This document shows positions 25,028-33,247 of a stretch of 64,000 nucleotides of DNA, piece after piece. Source of the DNA: an uncultured Bacteroidia bacterium (GTDB lineage: Bacteria > Bacteroidota > Bacteroidia > Bacteroidales > F082); assembly GCA_902786745.1 (NCBI GenBank), contig CADADR010000007.1:1-64000 (forward strand), written 5' to 3'. Under the pieces are notes generated by a model. It did not search any database. It was not told the DNA's origin and worked only from the letters and a program-made list of their open reading frames with translations. The position numbers were made by a program, and so were the translations under genes. Each line of letters opens with the position of its first letter. The stretch's first letter is position 1.

Positions 25028-25720
25028 TTACGCCATCACACCATTTAACAATAGTCCAGCAACTACCGCAATAAAGATACTCAAAAGCGTTCCAGCAAGC
25101 ACATACTCTGTCTTTACTGTCTCCTTATCTCTGAAACGTATGATCGATTTGGCTGCTATTAAAAGACCTAATGCTTCATAGCGCTGTAAGCACACAAAAA
25201 TCAGAATCAACCATCGTTCAACGGTGCCGATCAGTGCACCTGCTTTAAAACCTACTTCCTTATCTTCTGGCATTTTCACGCTAAAATGCTTTAGCATAAG
25301 TTTGATGAAGATGTTGGCAGGTTTCCAGCAAACGAGAAAAGCCACAATTACCATAACAACTTTCAAACTAATGCCAAATGCGATACTCCATTCGTGATGC
25401 GAGTACCAAAGCCAAGTTATAATAGCAAGCACTGCTATGTGCGACACCTGATCCAAGACAAACCACTCGACCTTCTCTTGACGGAATGATTTCCAAAGGT
25501 CAATAAAGAAATGCGACACACCAATTATAGCCGCACACCACCAAAAACTCACATCGAATGACGCCAACCAGGACAATGCAAACACAACAATGACATGCAC
25601 ATAAAGATTTGGACTGCGCCATTTCCTCTCCACTTTGTCCTTGCAAATTCTATTGTTCTGCAACACAAAGTCTGCCATCAAATGAGCCAGGAATAAACAA
25701 ACAAACAATTCCAACCACAT
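25028..25720 (-). CDS. DUF3307 membrane protein
   Basis: A 230-residue integral membrane protein with five or six hydrophobic segments. The DUF3307 signature is at the start: LFLAHLMADFVLQNN, with HLxxDF and a second acidic-histidine pair in GVSHFFIDLWKS. The last segment (LAGTLLSIFIAVVAGLLLNG) is a clear helix. Polar H and D residues within the helices suggest ion or small-ligand handling. It starts 2 bp after the SatD-like gene stop, so the two form one translation-coupled operon. I know of no proven function. Confidence 0.85.
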   Translation of the reverse strand: MWLELFVCLFLAHLMADFVLQNNRICKDKVERKWRSPNLYVHVIVVFALSWLASFDVSFWWCAAIIGVSHFFIDLWKSFRQEKVEWFVLDQVSHIAVLAIITWLWYSHHEWSIAFGISLKVVMVIVAFLVCWKPANIFIKLMLKHFSVKMPEDKEVGFKAGALIGTVERWLILIFVCLQRYEALGLLIAAKSIIRFRDKETVKTEYVLAGTLLSIFIAVVAGLLLNGVMA

Positions 25721-25722
25721 AA

Positions 25723-26373
25723 TTAAAAAGATAATTCCTCAAAATCCATAATCGCCATATTCAGCAGTCCCCATTGCGCATTCGTCGACCTTGTATTAAC
25801 AGACGATTGGTAAATACCTAAACGTTCGCTAATCTCCACCTCTTTAAAGCCAAGTAGTTTATAGAAAACCACCTCTGCCTGTTTTGCCGAATACGAATCC
25901 ACCATATTACCCAGAAGCGCAATGTATGAATCCAACAAATCATTAAATGGCATTGGAGCTTTATCTATCTCAAAAGCTGTATACACATCGTCTCTTCTAC
26001 ATATTTTGTCGAGATTTCTACCCGACAAATAAATAGCTGGGCCATTGATAATATCCTCAGACCTATCCGCATAGTTGCCTTCGGCAATGCCGATCGAAAA
26101 GCGAATACCATGCCGCTGTAATAGTTCGTGACAATCGAATGTGCTCACTTGTACTTTCACAAACAACTTGATTAGCACAGCTATCCTAAGCGCATACTTA
26201 TAATCAGGTATATAGCACTCAACGCTGTCACCTCTCACTATCCTAGCCCATAAGCCGGGGTAATCTTTCTCAAAATCATCAAGCAGACCACGCAAGCGAT
26301 TGCGCAATGCTATATAATCCTCTGTCCTTAAAGAAGTAGAACGAACTATATCTGCTGAAAGGGTTGCTATCAT
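25723..26373 (-). CDS. SatD family protein, class III cyclase-like with HTH
   Basis: A 216-residue SatD-like protein. The N-terminal 125 residues read like a class III nucleotidyl cyclase: SADIVRST gives the first metal aspartate (D8), VRGDSVECY the second (D49), IRFSIGIAEG a conserved strand, and INGPAIYLSGRN matches the G-x-A-V-N-x-A-x-R helix with Arg119 kept but Asn replaced by Tyr115. The C-terminus (about 168-202, LLGFKEVEISERLGIYQSSV) is a helix-turn-helix. The pairing of a cyclase-like fold with HTH and a membrane partner (DUF3307, 2 bp downstream) suggests signalling. Enzyme activity is not shown. A good promoter and a 9-bp inverted repeat lie upstream. Confidence 0.78.
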   Translation of the reverse strand: MIATLSADIVRSTSLRTEDYIALRNRLRGLLDDFEKDYPGLWARIVRGDSVECYIPDYKYALRIAVLIKLFVKVQVSTFDCHELLQRHGIRFSIGIAEGNYADRSEDIINGPAIYLSGRNLDKICRRDDVYTAFEIDKAPMPFNDLLDSYIALLGNMVDSYSAKQAEVVFYKLLGFKEVEISERLGIYQSSVNTRSTNAQWGLLNMAIMDFEELSF

Positions 26374-26398
26374 ACGTCAATCTCTCTTTTACCGACCG

Positions 26399-26429
26399 CA
26401 AAATTATAGCTTATTTTTTAGATACACAA
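26399..26429 (-). promoter_or_regulatory. Promoter of SatD-DUF3307 operon
   Basis: On the minus strand: TTG at 26427-26429, a 20-bp spacer, TAATTTTG at 26399-26406. The start codon is 25 bp downstream of the -7 element. Confidence 0.65.
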
Positions 26430-26430
26430 G

Positions 26431-26456
26431 AAATATCTATTATTTTTTAGATATTT
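26431..26456. promoter_or_regulatory. Inverted repeat, candidate operator
   Basis: AAATATCTA (26431-26439) and TAGATATTT (26448-26456) form a perfect 9-bp inverted repeat with an 8-bp gap, directly upstream of the -33 element of the SatD operon. It could be the site for the SatD helix-turn-helix or another regulator. Confidence 0.45.
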
Positions 26457-26493
26457 TTAGATTATCGAATCTTTTATGGATAGCACTCGGTCG

Positions 26494-26661
26494 TCAATTT
26501 GCGTCATCGCGAGGTCTCATTCCGCGAAAACAAAAGAAGCAATCCAAACGTAGCGTCAATCGAGAAGATAACTTTTCATCCTTTTCTATAACAGCATAGA
26601 GTTCTTCAAAGTTCATCGTGCCTGGAATAACACTTTTCAACAAATGCTCTTCATATGCCAT
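26494..26661 (-). CDS. Small ORF, overlapping 3' end of antitoxin-like gene
   Basis: 55 codons from ATG at 26661 (MAYEEHLLKSVIPGTMNFEE..). The start lies inside the last codons of the preceding small gene (11-bp overlap), in the arrangement of a toxin-antitoxin or coupled pair. A 94-codon version of the same frame exists but would overlap deeply. No family is recognised, and the last 15 residues (CFRGMRPRDDAN) look like random sequence, so the gene may be truncated or not real. Confidence 0.3.
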   Translation of the reverse strand: MAYEEHLLKSVIPGTMNFEELYAVIEKDEKLSSRLTLRLDCFFCFRGMRPRDDAN

Positions 26662-26908
26662 AACGTTCACTAATGGAAGAACAACAAACAAAACGCCCAT
26701 TTTGGTAATCATCTTCAGATTCCTGAAGCACCGACTCCATCTGCTCGTGGGTATAAGCACACGGCAAAAGCGTCCCACTGAGGATAGCTACTGCTTCGGC
26801 AAGCAGCTCCTCACTCTCCGTTTGTGACACAAGCAGCGATGCCCGCTGGCGTAAAGCCACAAGCACATCGTAATTCCGTGGATGAGATTTTTCTTGAATT
26901 GTTTCCAT
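26651..26908 (-). CDS. Small acidic protein, antitoxin-like
   Basis: An 85-residue protein starting at 26908 (METIQEKSHPRNY..). A longer frame from 26929 would begin inside the promoter -7 element, so I prefer the shorter one. The C-terminal part CAYTHEQMESVLQESEDDYQNGRF resembles the ESE-x2-AGR tail of Bacteroidales antitoxin-like small proteins, seen here in two parts (CAYTHEQMESVLQ and ESEDDYQNGR). The promoter is strong by sequence. A second small ORF overlaps its end. No recognisable toxin follows, so the role is uncertain. Confidence 0.55.
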   Translation of the reverse strand: METIQEKSHPRNYDVLVALRQRASLLVSQTESEELLAEAVAILSGTLLPCAYTHEQMESVLQESEDDYQNGRFVCCSSISERYGI

Positions 26909-26926
26909 TAATAATTTATTGTTCTG

Positions 26927-26957
26927 CAAAGATACACAAATTATTTGATATATGCAA
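26927..26957 (-). promoter_or_regulatory. Promoter of small antitoxin-like gene
   Basis: On the minus strand: TTG at 26955-26957, a 20-bp spacer and TATCTTTG at 26927-26934, followed by ATG 18 bp further on at 26908. Confidence 0.65.
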
Positions 26958-26959
26958 CA

Positions 26960-27006
26960 TGCGGCGGTCAGTTTAAGTTACCCATAGTAAACGTTGACTG
27001 CCGCCG
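26960..27006. repeat. Core of palindromic intergenic element, copy E
   Basis: GCGGCGGTCA.. and ..TGACTGCCGCCG enclose GTTACCCATAGTAAACGTT, matching the inner arms of the elements at 11561-12587 and 4701-4831. The outer hairpin ends are missing. The -33 element of the neighbouring small gene abuts it. Confidence 0.6.
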
Positions 27007-27022
27007 ATATATATACTTACTA

Positions 27023-27160
27023 TTACAACCCCACCATAATCTCCACGATCCTCTCAGCTGCATGGCCGTCCCACAGTGGTGGGGTGCCACCTTTCTTCCA
27101 TTGGCCGGCGAAGAGGGCGTCTAAGGCCGGCTTGATGTTATCTGGATTAGTGCAGGTTAA
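27023..27160 (-). pseudogene. 3' remnant of UDP-GlcNAc 2-epimerase gene (wecB/neuC type)
   Basis: On the minus strand a frame ending at TAA (27023-27025) encodes the last 40-odd residues of a UDP-N-acetylglucosamine 2-epimerase: NPDNIKPALDALFAGQW, then GGTPPLWDGHAAERIVEIM and VGL. The PPLWDG.AAERIV ending is diagnostic of the family. Nothing remains of the first 320 residues; the frame is cut off exactly where the DUF354 gene stops (27161). This is a junction scar from replacement of polysaccharide genes. Confidence 0.8.
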
Positions 27161-28267
27161 CTATCTAAACCTCCCCTGGTATCCCGGATTCTCTTTCATA
27201 ATCCGACGGCTCTCAGGATAGTTCTCAATAAACCAGGTGAAGAAAGCCGTGACGTCAATCTTTTCAGAAAGCATCTTTTGTCGCCTTTGCTGGAAGACTT
27301 CATTTAGATTTGGCATAGACAGCAACTCCTCCACTTTGTCATACAGCCTTTGCGGTTCGGATGACGGTATGGCATAAGTAAGTCCATATTTATGTTCCAG
27401 CTCCTCAAGAACGCCGATTTTCCCTGCAAAATCGTTAAAACGAATTCCTGGTGTACCTAACATAGCTGCCTCGACCGCCATACTTTGACTATCTCCAATA
27501 TAAAGTGACGCATATGACAATACATGATGGATATCCATAGGGTCGATACTGATTCTATACGAATCCAATTCTGGCGTTAAAGGGCGTTCAGAAGTAATAT
27601 AGACATCAAATTGTTTGGATAGTTTCTCAATTAAGGTAGTTGCAATTTGATTGGTTATTCCTGATATGCCTTCATCATGATGTGCCCGTAATTGAGCAAA
27701 CCGAAGAAGTGCGAATGGCCGCGAAGAATCACGAAGGATTGGCGCCACGATATCCCATGATGGCTTAAACTCATTTGGATGAAGATATGCAAGTTTCTGA
27801 TAGCCATGATACTTTGTCAACTTTGAGTCCCATTGTCCACCACTACAATTAAATGGAGTAAGGATAGCGTCAGCATATGGATAGCTAGTTTTTGCAAAAC
27901 GGGGCACCACTTCTGCATCATCTTCACAGCACACTATCATTGAGGTTCCAATTAAATGAGACAAAACAGGAGCGTATGTGCCCACCAACATTTTGGGCCG
28001 ACGTCGTATCAAATAGAGAATAACATTCATCTCCATGCTGAATAGAGCCCAAATCAAGCCCAATTTGCCAACTGAAGGACGTTCTCGTTTCCTAACTATA
28101 TAGTAATCATGACCACTCTGACGAACCAGATCTTCAAGCATGTCTTTCCGCTTGACAAGAAAATCCACTTCAAAGCCATGTTGTTCCAAAGCGGAAACCA
28201 CATGTTTGAACATATGATAGTGAGCTGGATGACCTAAAAAAACAGCAATACGATTATTTTTCTTCAT
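27161..28267 (-). CDS. DUF354 family GT-B glycosyltransferase-like protein
   Basis: A 368-residue GT-B-fold protein of the DUF354 type, related to MurG/WecB-like nucleotide-sugar enzymes. Seen are FLGHPAHYHMFKHVV at the N-terminus, the donor-side stretch YIGDSQSMAVEAAMLGTPGIRFNDFAG (in parts) and an E-rich C-terminal helix. The ATG at 28267 is chosen; the longer frame starts with TTG. The gene overlaps the upstream acyltransferase by 14 bp and is the last gene of the main polysaccharide cluster, ending at the epimerase remnant. Transfer of a sugar in the repeat unit is likely. Confidence 0.7.
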   Translation of the reverse strand: MKKNNRIAVFLGHPAHYHMFKHVVSALEQHGFEVDFLVKRKDMLEDLVRQSGHDYYIVRKRERPSVGKLGLIWALFSMEMNVILYLIRRRPKMLVGTYAPVLSHLIGTSMIVCCEDDAEVVPRFAKTSYPYADAILTPFNCSGGQWDSKLTKYHGYQKLAYLHPNEFKPSWDIVAPILRDSSRPFALLRFAQLRAHHDEGISGITNQIATTLIEKLSKQFDVYITSERPLTPELDSYRISIDPMDIHHVLSYASLYIGDSQSMAVEAAMLGTPGIRFNDFAGKIGVLEELEHKYGLTYAIPSSEPQRLYDKVEELLSMPNLNEVFQQRRQKMLSEKIDVTAFFTWFIENYPESRRIMKENPGYQGRFR

Positions 28268-28781
28268 ATTGAGCAAGTTGAGGAGCAAGATCTTTTACAA
28301 TTCTAGCGGGAACTCCAGCTACCAGTACTCTTGGAGGTACGTCTTTGGTTACCACCGAGCCCGTAGCCACTACTGCCTCGTCGCCAATAGTCACACCAGG
28401 GATGATGGTCACATTTGGCATAATCCAAACACCTTTACCGATAGTCGTCCTCTTAATGGTTCTGGGATAGAGATTTTTCAAAATCGTGTCTGATGGAATA
28501 TTGGCATGCGCCGTGATGATAGCACGGTCGCCTATCGAGGAATAGTCTCCGATGCTGATTTGGTCCGTAAAAACCCGATCAAAAATCACCTCATGACCAA
28601 TGTAGACGCCCTTCCCTATTTTCACGCCACGCCAACGCTGCATGACCGTACGCCACGACTTGATGGGCGTGATGAAAATCAACTTATCAAGAAAGAAACG
28701 CCACAGAAACTTGATGGCGTACCAAATCTTTCCGAAAAAGCTGTCCAAACCATAAAACTGAAGTACTTCTTTTGCTGGCAT
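28254..28781 (-). CDS. Left-handed beta-helix acyltransferase (CatB/WbbJ type)
   Basis: A 175-residue hexapeptide-repeat acyltransferase. The repeats run from about residue 55 ([65 protein letters not shown]) and the family ending VAGVPARIVKDL is intact. It would O- or N-acetylate a sugar of the polysaccharide at the cytoplasmic face. It lies between a deacetylase and a DUF354 glycosyltransferase in the same operon. Confidence 0.85.
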   Translation of the reverse strand: MPAKEVLQFYGLDSFFGKIWYAIKFLWRFFLDKLIFITPIKSWRTVMQRWRGVKIGKGVYIGHEVIFDRVFTDQISIGDYSSIGDRAIITAHANIPSDTILKNLYPRTIKRTTIGKGVWIMPNVTIIPGVTIGDEAVVATGSVVTKDVPPRVLVAGVPARIVKDLAPQLAQYEEK

Positions 28782-28783
28782 AA

Positions 28784-29707
28784 TTATTCCAATTTACGTT
28801 GATAGAGTTCTTTGCAAGTAATAAACTCAAATGACTTCTTTTGAAAGAACGTCAGTTCCCTCTCAAAGATGGGCAAAGCCTTCTCGCCCAAGTTTTTCAC
28901 TTTTAGCTTATGGCGCAATACATCGCCCAACAGGTATGACAGATAGTTGCTTGCCCGGCGCTCGATCTTACCGCCTTCCCAGTCCTCATCAATAAATTCG
29001 TTGGGATGAGTCAAAAACACAAACTGTCGGCCATTGCAGCAGGTCTCCCAATACAGCAGGCGACGGGTCGCCCGATTAACTCCCGGAGCAATACGCATGA
29101 AGGTGCCGATATATGGAAATCCGATGGCAGAGATGGGTGCCTCAAGTACCTGAGAATCGCCCTTTTTAAAGATATTGTCTGGGTTGACAAAATATGCTTT
29201 TCGTGGGGCTGTAATCCAATGGAGCTTCTTCAAAGCACCGAAGGAAAACATCATATCCAAGCGCTGCGATGAAACAGAGCTGTCCACCTTAAACCCCGCT
29301 TCTTTCATAATCATGGGGAAGCGTTCATCCACGCGTGCCGCCGGAGCCCTAAACGAGACCACCTCATCGCCGATGATATCCTCGAGTATATGCTTCGACT
29401 GCTTCAGGTGCGAGAGTTGCTCTTCGGGCGTTAGCACATCGAAAGCCTGGCTCACTTCATGGGTAAGGCCATGCGAGCCCACCTCGTGGCCGCGTTCGTA
29501 GGCCATCCTCACCACTCCCGGATAGAGTTGAGCAATATGACCCGTATAGAAAAACGTAGCTTTAACGCCATACTTGTCGTAGAGGTCAAGCAGACGTGGC
29601 ATGCCTTGGGTCAACACATACTCGCCAGTCTTGTCCCGGAGTTTGTGATTCAAAATCGACGTAGTTTCCACGTCGTTGGTAATGAGACAAATGCGTTCTT
29701 TATTCAT
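28784..29707 (-). CDS. Polysaccharide deacetylase (CE4, NodB-like)
   Basis: A 307-residue CE4 deacetylase without signal peptide. The first motif is ITNDVETTS, in the form seen in cytoplasmic capsule-cluster members instead of TFDDG; the metal histidines are in GSHGLTHE, and VSFRAPAARVD and FLTHPNEF follow. I start it at ATG 29707, which overlaps the PaaK-like gene end by 8 bp; the longer frame has no good start. It may remove acetyl groups from a precursor amino sugar, acting together with the nearby acyltransferases. Confidence 0.85.
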   Translation of the reverse strand: MNKERICLITNDVETTSILNHKLRDKTGEYVLTQGMPRLLDLYDKYGVKATFFYTGHIAQLYPGVVRMAYERGHEVGSHGLTHEVSQAFDVLTPEEQLSHLKQSKHILEDIIGDEVVSFRAPAARVDERFPMIMKEAGFKVDSSVSSQRLDMMFSFGALKKLHWITAPRKAYFVNPDNIFKKGDSQVLEAPISAIGFPYIGTFMRIAPGVNRATRRLLYWETCCNGRQFVFLTHPNEFIDEDWEGGKIERRASNYLSYLLGDVLRHKLKVKNLGEKALPIFERELTFFQKKSFEFITCKELYQRKLE

Positions 29708-31013
29708 TATAAAAAAAACGATGCTTCCCGTTTTCCAAAGGTTCAAATTTATCAACATATTCAACCAATAACGAACATCCATCCCCGATAAACCGATTCA
29801 TTTCATTACACAACAATTTCTCCTGCTCTTTGGTCCATTTTCCCTCCAATGGTTGAATTTGAATCTTCACTTCAGATCCACTAATTCTTCGAATACGATA
29901 CGCTTCAACATCAAATTTATTCATAAGAACAGTATATCCTGGCGATGTAAGCACATGCCCATTGTCCAACTTAATCACATCCGAAGCCCGACCATTTATT
30001 TTTGTCAAAACAGCACAATTATAATTATCATCCGAGAAGTCAATTCGAACGCTATCACCAAAATCATATCGCATCAAAGGGAAGGCATTATTCAAAAAGC
30101 ATGTTGACAAAAGTGTCCCTTCTCCTTCATCAAACTCATCGATTATTTCAGGAATAACATCATAACTAATCGGGTACTTCCCTGGTTCAACTTCAAAAGC
30201 TGTTATTCCCGCATCACGTGCGCCATAACTATCCATTACCCTGCAATGAAACGTTGATTCAATTGTGTCTCTATATGTATCAGTTAGATTCTCCGAAGTA
30301 GTAAAAGCCCCTTTCACATAAGAAACGTCCAAATTGTTCTCCTTTGCATATTTTGCCATCAAATACACAGCTGATGCGTAGCCATAAATAAAGTGGATTC
30401 TCTCTTTTCGCATCTTCTCAAAGTATTTTGCACATAATCCATCTGACAATTCCAAACTATTTAACCCTTTTTCTTGGCGAATCCAGTCGTATATCCTACG
30501 CTTTAAAGACGCCTTCTTTCCAAACAAAGACGAGCTACCCAGAGCGGCAAACTTGTCACCATATCTATACCCCATTGTACGCCACGAATAAATTTTTGAT
30601 GCCGTCAGATATCCCCAGACATTCTCATCCGTATAATAAGACATAGGCACACCAGTTGTACCCCCTGTCTTGTCTTTACGATGGGGTATTTCGTCAATAT
30701 CATCAGGGACAAACTCCAAGAAGTGTTGTTTCACAATATCTTTCGTGACAACTGGTACTATTTTTAAATCCTTTGCTTCTAATATATCTGTAGGTTTTAT
30801 TCCTAATTCATCGAACAACCTTTTATAATACGCCGTATGTTCATAGGCATGTTTGACAAAATGCTGCAACTGCTTATTTTGCCATGCCTCAATTTCTTCT
30901 CTTGACCATTGGTTCATTATTTCAATTTGCCTCAACCAAGATGACGTGCATGTCCCCGTCAGTTTCTCCGCCAAAGGCAACACAAAACCTAGCCTAACTC
31001 TCTCACCAAACAT
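29700..31013 (-). CDS. PaaK-like adenylate-forming enzyme (CapK family)
   Basis: A 437-residue member of the phenylacetate-CoA ligase-like family often found in capsule loci as CapK. The AMP-binding loop KTGGTTGVPMS, the adenine-pocket region MDSYGARDAGITAFE and the hinge LTKINGRASDVIKL are visible, so ATP-dependent activation of a carboxylate is likely. The start ATG at 31013 is used rather than the TTG nine bases upstream. A possible job is activating an acyl group or amino acid for decoration of the polysaccharide. The acceptor is unknown. Confidence 0.8.
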   Translation of the reverse strand: MFGERVRLGFVLPLAEKLTGTCTSSWLRQIEIMNQWSREEIEAWQNKQLQHFVKHAYEHTAYYKRLFDELGIKPTDILEAKDLKIVPVVTKDIVKQHFLEFVPDDIDEIPHRKDKTGGTTGVPMSYYTDENVWGYLTASKIYSWRTMGYRYGDKFAALGSSSLFGKKASLKRRIYDWIRQEKGLNSLELSDGLCAKYFEKMRKERIHFIYGYASAVYLMAKYAKENNLDVSYVKGAFTTSENLTDTYRDTIESTFHCRVMDSYGARDAGITAFEVEPGKYPISYDVIPEIIDEFDEGEGTLLSTCFLNNAFPLMRYDFGDSVRIDFSDDNYNCAVLTKINGRASDVIKLDNGHVLTSPGYTVLMNKFDVEAYRIRRISGSEVKIQIQPLEGKWTKEQEKLLCNEMNRFIGDGCSLLVEYVDKFEPLENGKHRFFYNE

Positions 31014-31082
31014 AATAATCAATTGTTTTTATTTGAAGATTATTAATTAATTAATTTAACAAACCACACGATAATCATAGTC

Positions 31083-32174
31083 TTATTTTGAATCCTTGTG
31101 CCCCTCCAATTTGTTCCAATAATAACGCCTCAATTCACATCTAACAACAGGATCAAACCTAAACCAATTCCTTATCAATAGTGCCTTCTCCATCAAGCGT
31201 TTCATATTCCTTCTAAACTTCTTTTCCTGATTGTACTTACTATCATAATTCTCCCGTTGCTGCATCTCCTTCCATTCCTCTAAAAGCATCTTTCTAATCC
31301 TCTTTTCTATTTTGGCATTGAGCTTTACGGGAAAGTAATCTTTATTAAGCCAAATAAAAGACTCACTATAGGAATAGGCATCCTTCCCTAGTGAAAGAGA
31401 AATGGTCATGCCAACACGTGTTGATCTTGGCACTTTCATATCGAAGACAAAATTACCTAAACTATAGCAAATTAGGCCGCCATGATAGTTTTCAATAGGT
31501 TGCACAACATGAGGATGGCTGCCAATGACAAAGTTAGCTCCAGCGTCAATAAACAAATGAGCATCTTCCACCTGCTGTTTAGACGCCCTATTAATAAATT
31601 CATCCCCCCAATGCAAAACAACACAAATGTAATCCGGGCCAACCGCCTTCAACCTTTCAATGGACTCAACCACTCTATCCTGATCATATATACAAACTGT
31701 TCCGCCGGGGTTATATTGATTGTCAATATCGTTAAATGAAACAAAACCAAAACGAATCTCATTTCGTTCTAACACAAAGCATTTTGGCATTCCACATTCA
31801 TCCGTTCCAATATACTCAAGGCCGTTGTTCTTCATCAACTGCTTGGTGGAATTCAAGCCCCTTACACCATGCTCCATCATATGATTGTTGGCCAAAGAAA
31901 GTAGTTCGAAGCCCGCCATCTTCAGCATCTTCAAGAAGCCTTCCGAACCTGCAAATTTTTCGTTTTTCAAACTAGGAGATTCTTGAAACACAGGAGACTC
32001 CAGATTACCGACAAGGATCGGCCCTTCTGGAAACAATGCTTTCATTCTACTAGCCAGGTTAGTTTGGGTTATGTCGTCCATCCGAACAGCTCCCACTCCA
32101 AATCCTCTATTATAAGGAAGATTGGCTGGAAACACATCACCCACAAATGCTATCTTCAACACTTTTTCATCCAT
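31083..32174 (-). CDS. CapA family protein (PGA_cap metallophosphoesterase fold)
   Basis: A 363-residue CapA/YwtB-like protein. The metallophosphoesterase blocks are present: FVGDVFP near residue 10, GNLESP, SLANNHMMEHG, VVLHWGDEF and GSHPHVVQP. I start it at ATG 32174 (MDEKVLKIAF), which overlaps the upstream GT4 gene by 8 bp; the 430-codon frame extends far into that gene. There is no signal peptide. CapA proteins take part in poly-gamma-glutamate and capsule assembly. Here a role in an acyl or amino acid modification, beside the PaaK-like gene, is a guess. Confidence 0.82.
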   Translation of the reverse strand: MDEKVLKIAFVGDVFPANLPYNRGFGVGAVRMDDITQTNLASRMKALFPEGPILVGNLESPVFQESPSLKNEKFAGSEGFLKMLKMAGFELLSLANNHMMEHGVRGLNSTKQLMKNNGLEYIGTDECGMPKCFVLERNEIRFGFVSFNDIDNQYNPGGTVCIYDQDRVVESIERLKAVGPDYICVVLHWGDEFINRASKQQVEDAHLFIDAGANFVIGSHPHVVQPIENYHGGLICYSLGNFVFDMKVPRSTRVGMTISLSLGKDAYSYSESFIWLNKDYFPVKLNAKIEKRIRKMLLEEWKEMQQRENYDSKYNQEKKFRRNMKRLMEKALLIRNWFRFDPVVRCELRRYYWNKLEGHKDSK

Positions 32175-33243
32175 GTTCAACAACCTTTGATAGAATCTCG
32201 GACCATATCTCACCATTATTCTCAACAGAGATAACATCCCTAATTGCATACGCTTTGACACGCATTCCTGACAACCTTGTCTCATCCGAAAGCAGTTCCC
32301 TAAGATGTTGCACAAGCTCTTCCTCATGATCAGTGTCCTCAAACACAAATCCATTCTCCCCTTGTTGTACCACATCCACTATGTCTCCGACATTCGAAAC
32401 CACCGGTACGCAACCACACGACATAGCTTCAAGCAAAGAAACAGGGAATCCCTCCCCTTTCGAACAGGAAACAAAGATCTTGCTATCAGAAAGCAACTTG
32501 ATTTTGGAGTCGATTCCACTCACATACCCGAAAAAGTCAATAGAATCCGCAACACCCAATTCTGTCGCAAGCGCTTTCACATTCTCCAATTGGTCACCAT
32601 CGCCAGCCACAGCAACTTTTATGTCAAAATCATTTTTCAATCTTGCTAAAGCTTTCACCAGTAATTGCACATTCTTATTCGCGTCAATTCTCGAGAACGA
32701 CACCAAATCATATTGTCTTTCATTAGCCAAAGGAACATTTGAAAAAGCCGCATTAGGCAAATTGGGCAATACATAGAGCTTGTCATCTTCAAAACCCTTT
32801 GAAAGCAAATACGACCTGGTGATTGACCCAGTTACTGTTATGGCAGCAGAGCGCTTAAAGACGGAAAGGTTCATTCTTTCCCTTCTACTCCCGTACATCC
32901 AGTATTCTCTCTGTCCTGCTATGGTCATATGGATGTATGGGATATGAAAACGCCTTGCCAACCTCTCACCGAGATAGCCATGAGGATAGATAAGGATTCC
33001 AACAATGGCATCAATCTGTTTTTCTCGAATCATCTTGGATGCCTTGAAATACTTGACGACATGCCTAAGTTGGCTCCTTCTCCCCACCCCAGGAGTGATA
33101 TATGAGACACGGCCCTCGCATTTTGGGCCCTCGTTATCACGCAAAACGTAAATATGTTCGACACTTTTCGCTTTTAATAGCGGCGACAACACATTCTCAA
33201 GCAATGTATGCTCAGCAAGTTTACAAACTATTAATATATTCAT
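32167..33243 (-). CDS. GT4 glycosyltransferase
   Basis: A 358-residue retaining GT4 enzyme. The donor-binding motif SFSRIDANKNVQLLVKALA, the C-terminal E-x7-E block GEGFPVSLLEAMSCGCVP and the phosphate-loop region CSKGEGF are clear. The start at ATG 33243 (MNILIVCKL) lies 4 bp after the upstream membrane protein gene. It should transfer a nucleotide-activated sugar to the lipid-linked repeat unit on the cytoplasmic side. Donor specificity is not readable. Confidence 0.85.
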   Translation of the reverse strand: MNILIVCKLAEHTLLENVLSPLLKAKSVEHIYVLRDNEGPKCEGRVSYITPGVGRRSQLRHVVKYFKASKMIREKQIDAIVGILIYPHGYLGERLARRFHIPYIHMTIAGQREYWMYGSRRERMNLSVFKRSAAITVTGSITRSYLLSKGFEDDKLYVLPNLPNAAFSNVPLANERQYDLVSFSRIDANKNVQLLVKALARLKNDFDIKVAVAGDGDQLENVKALATELGVADSIDFFGYVSGIDSKIKLLSDSKIFVSCSKGEGFPVSLLEAMSCGCVPVVSNVGDIVDVVQQGENGFVFEDTDHEEELVQHLRELLSDETRLSGMRVKAYAIRDVISVENNGEIWSEILSKVVEHG

Positions 33244-33247
33244 ATCT

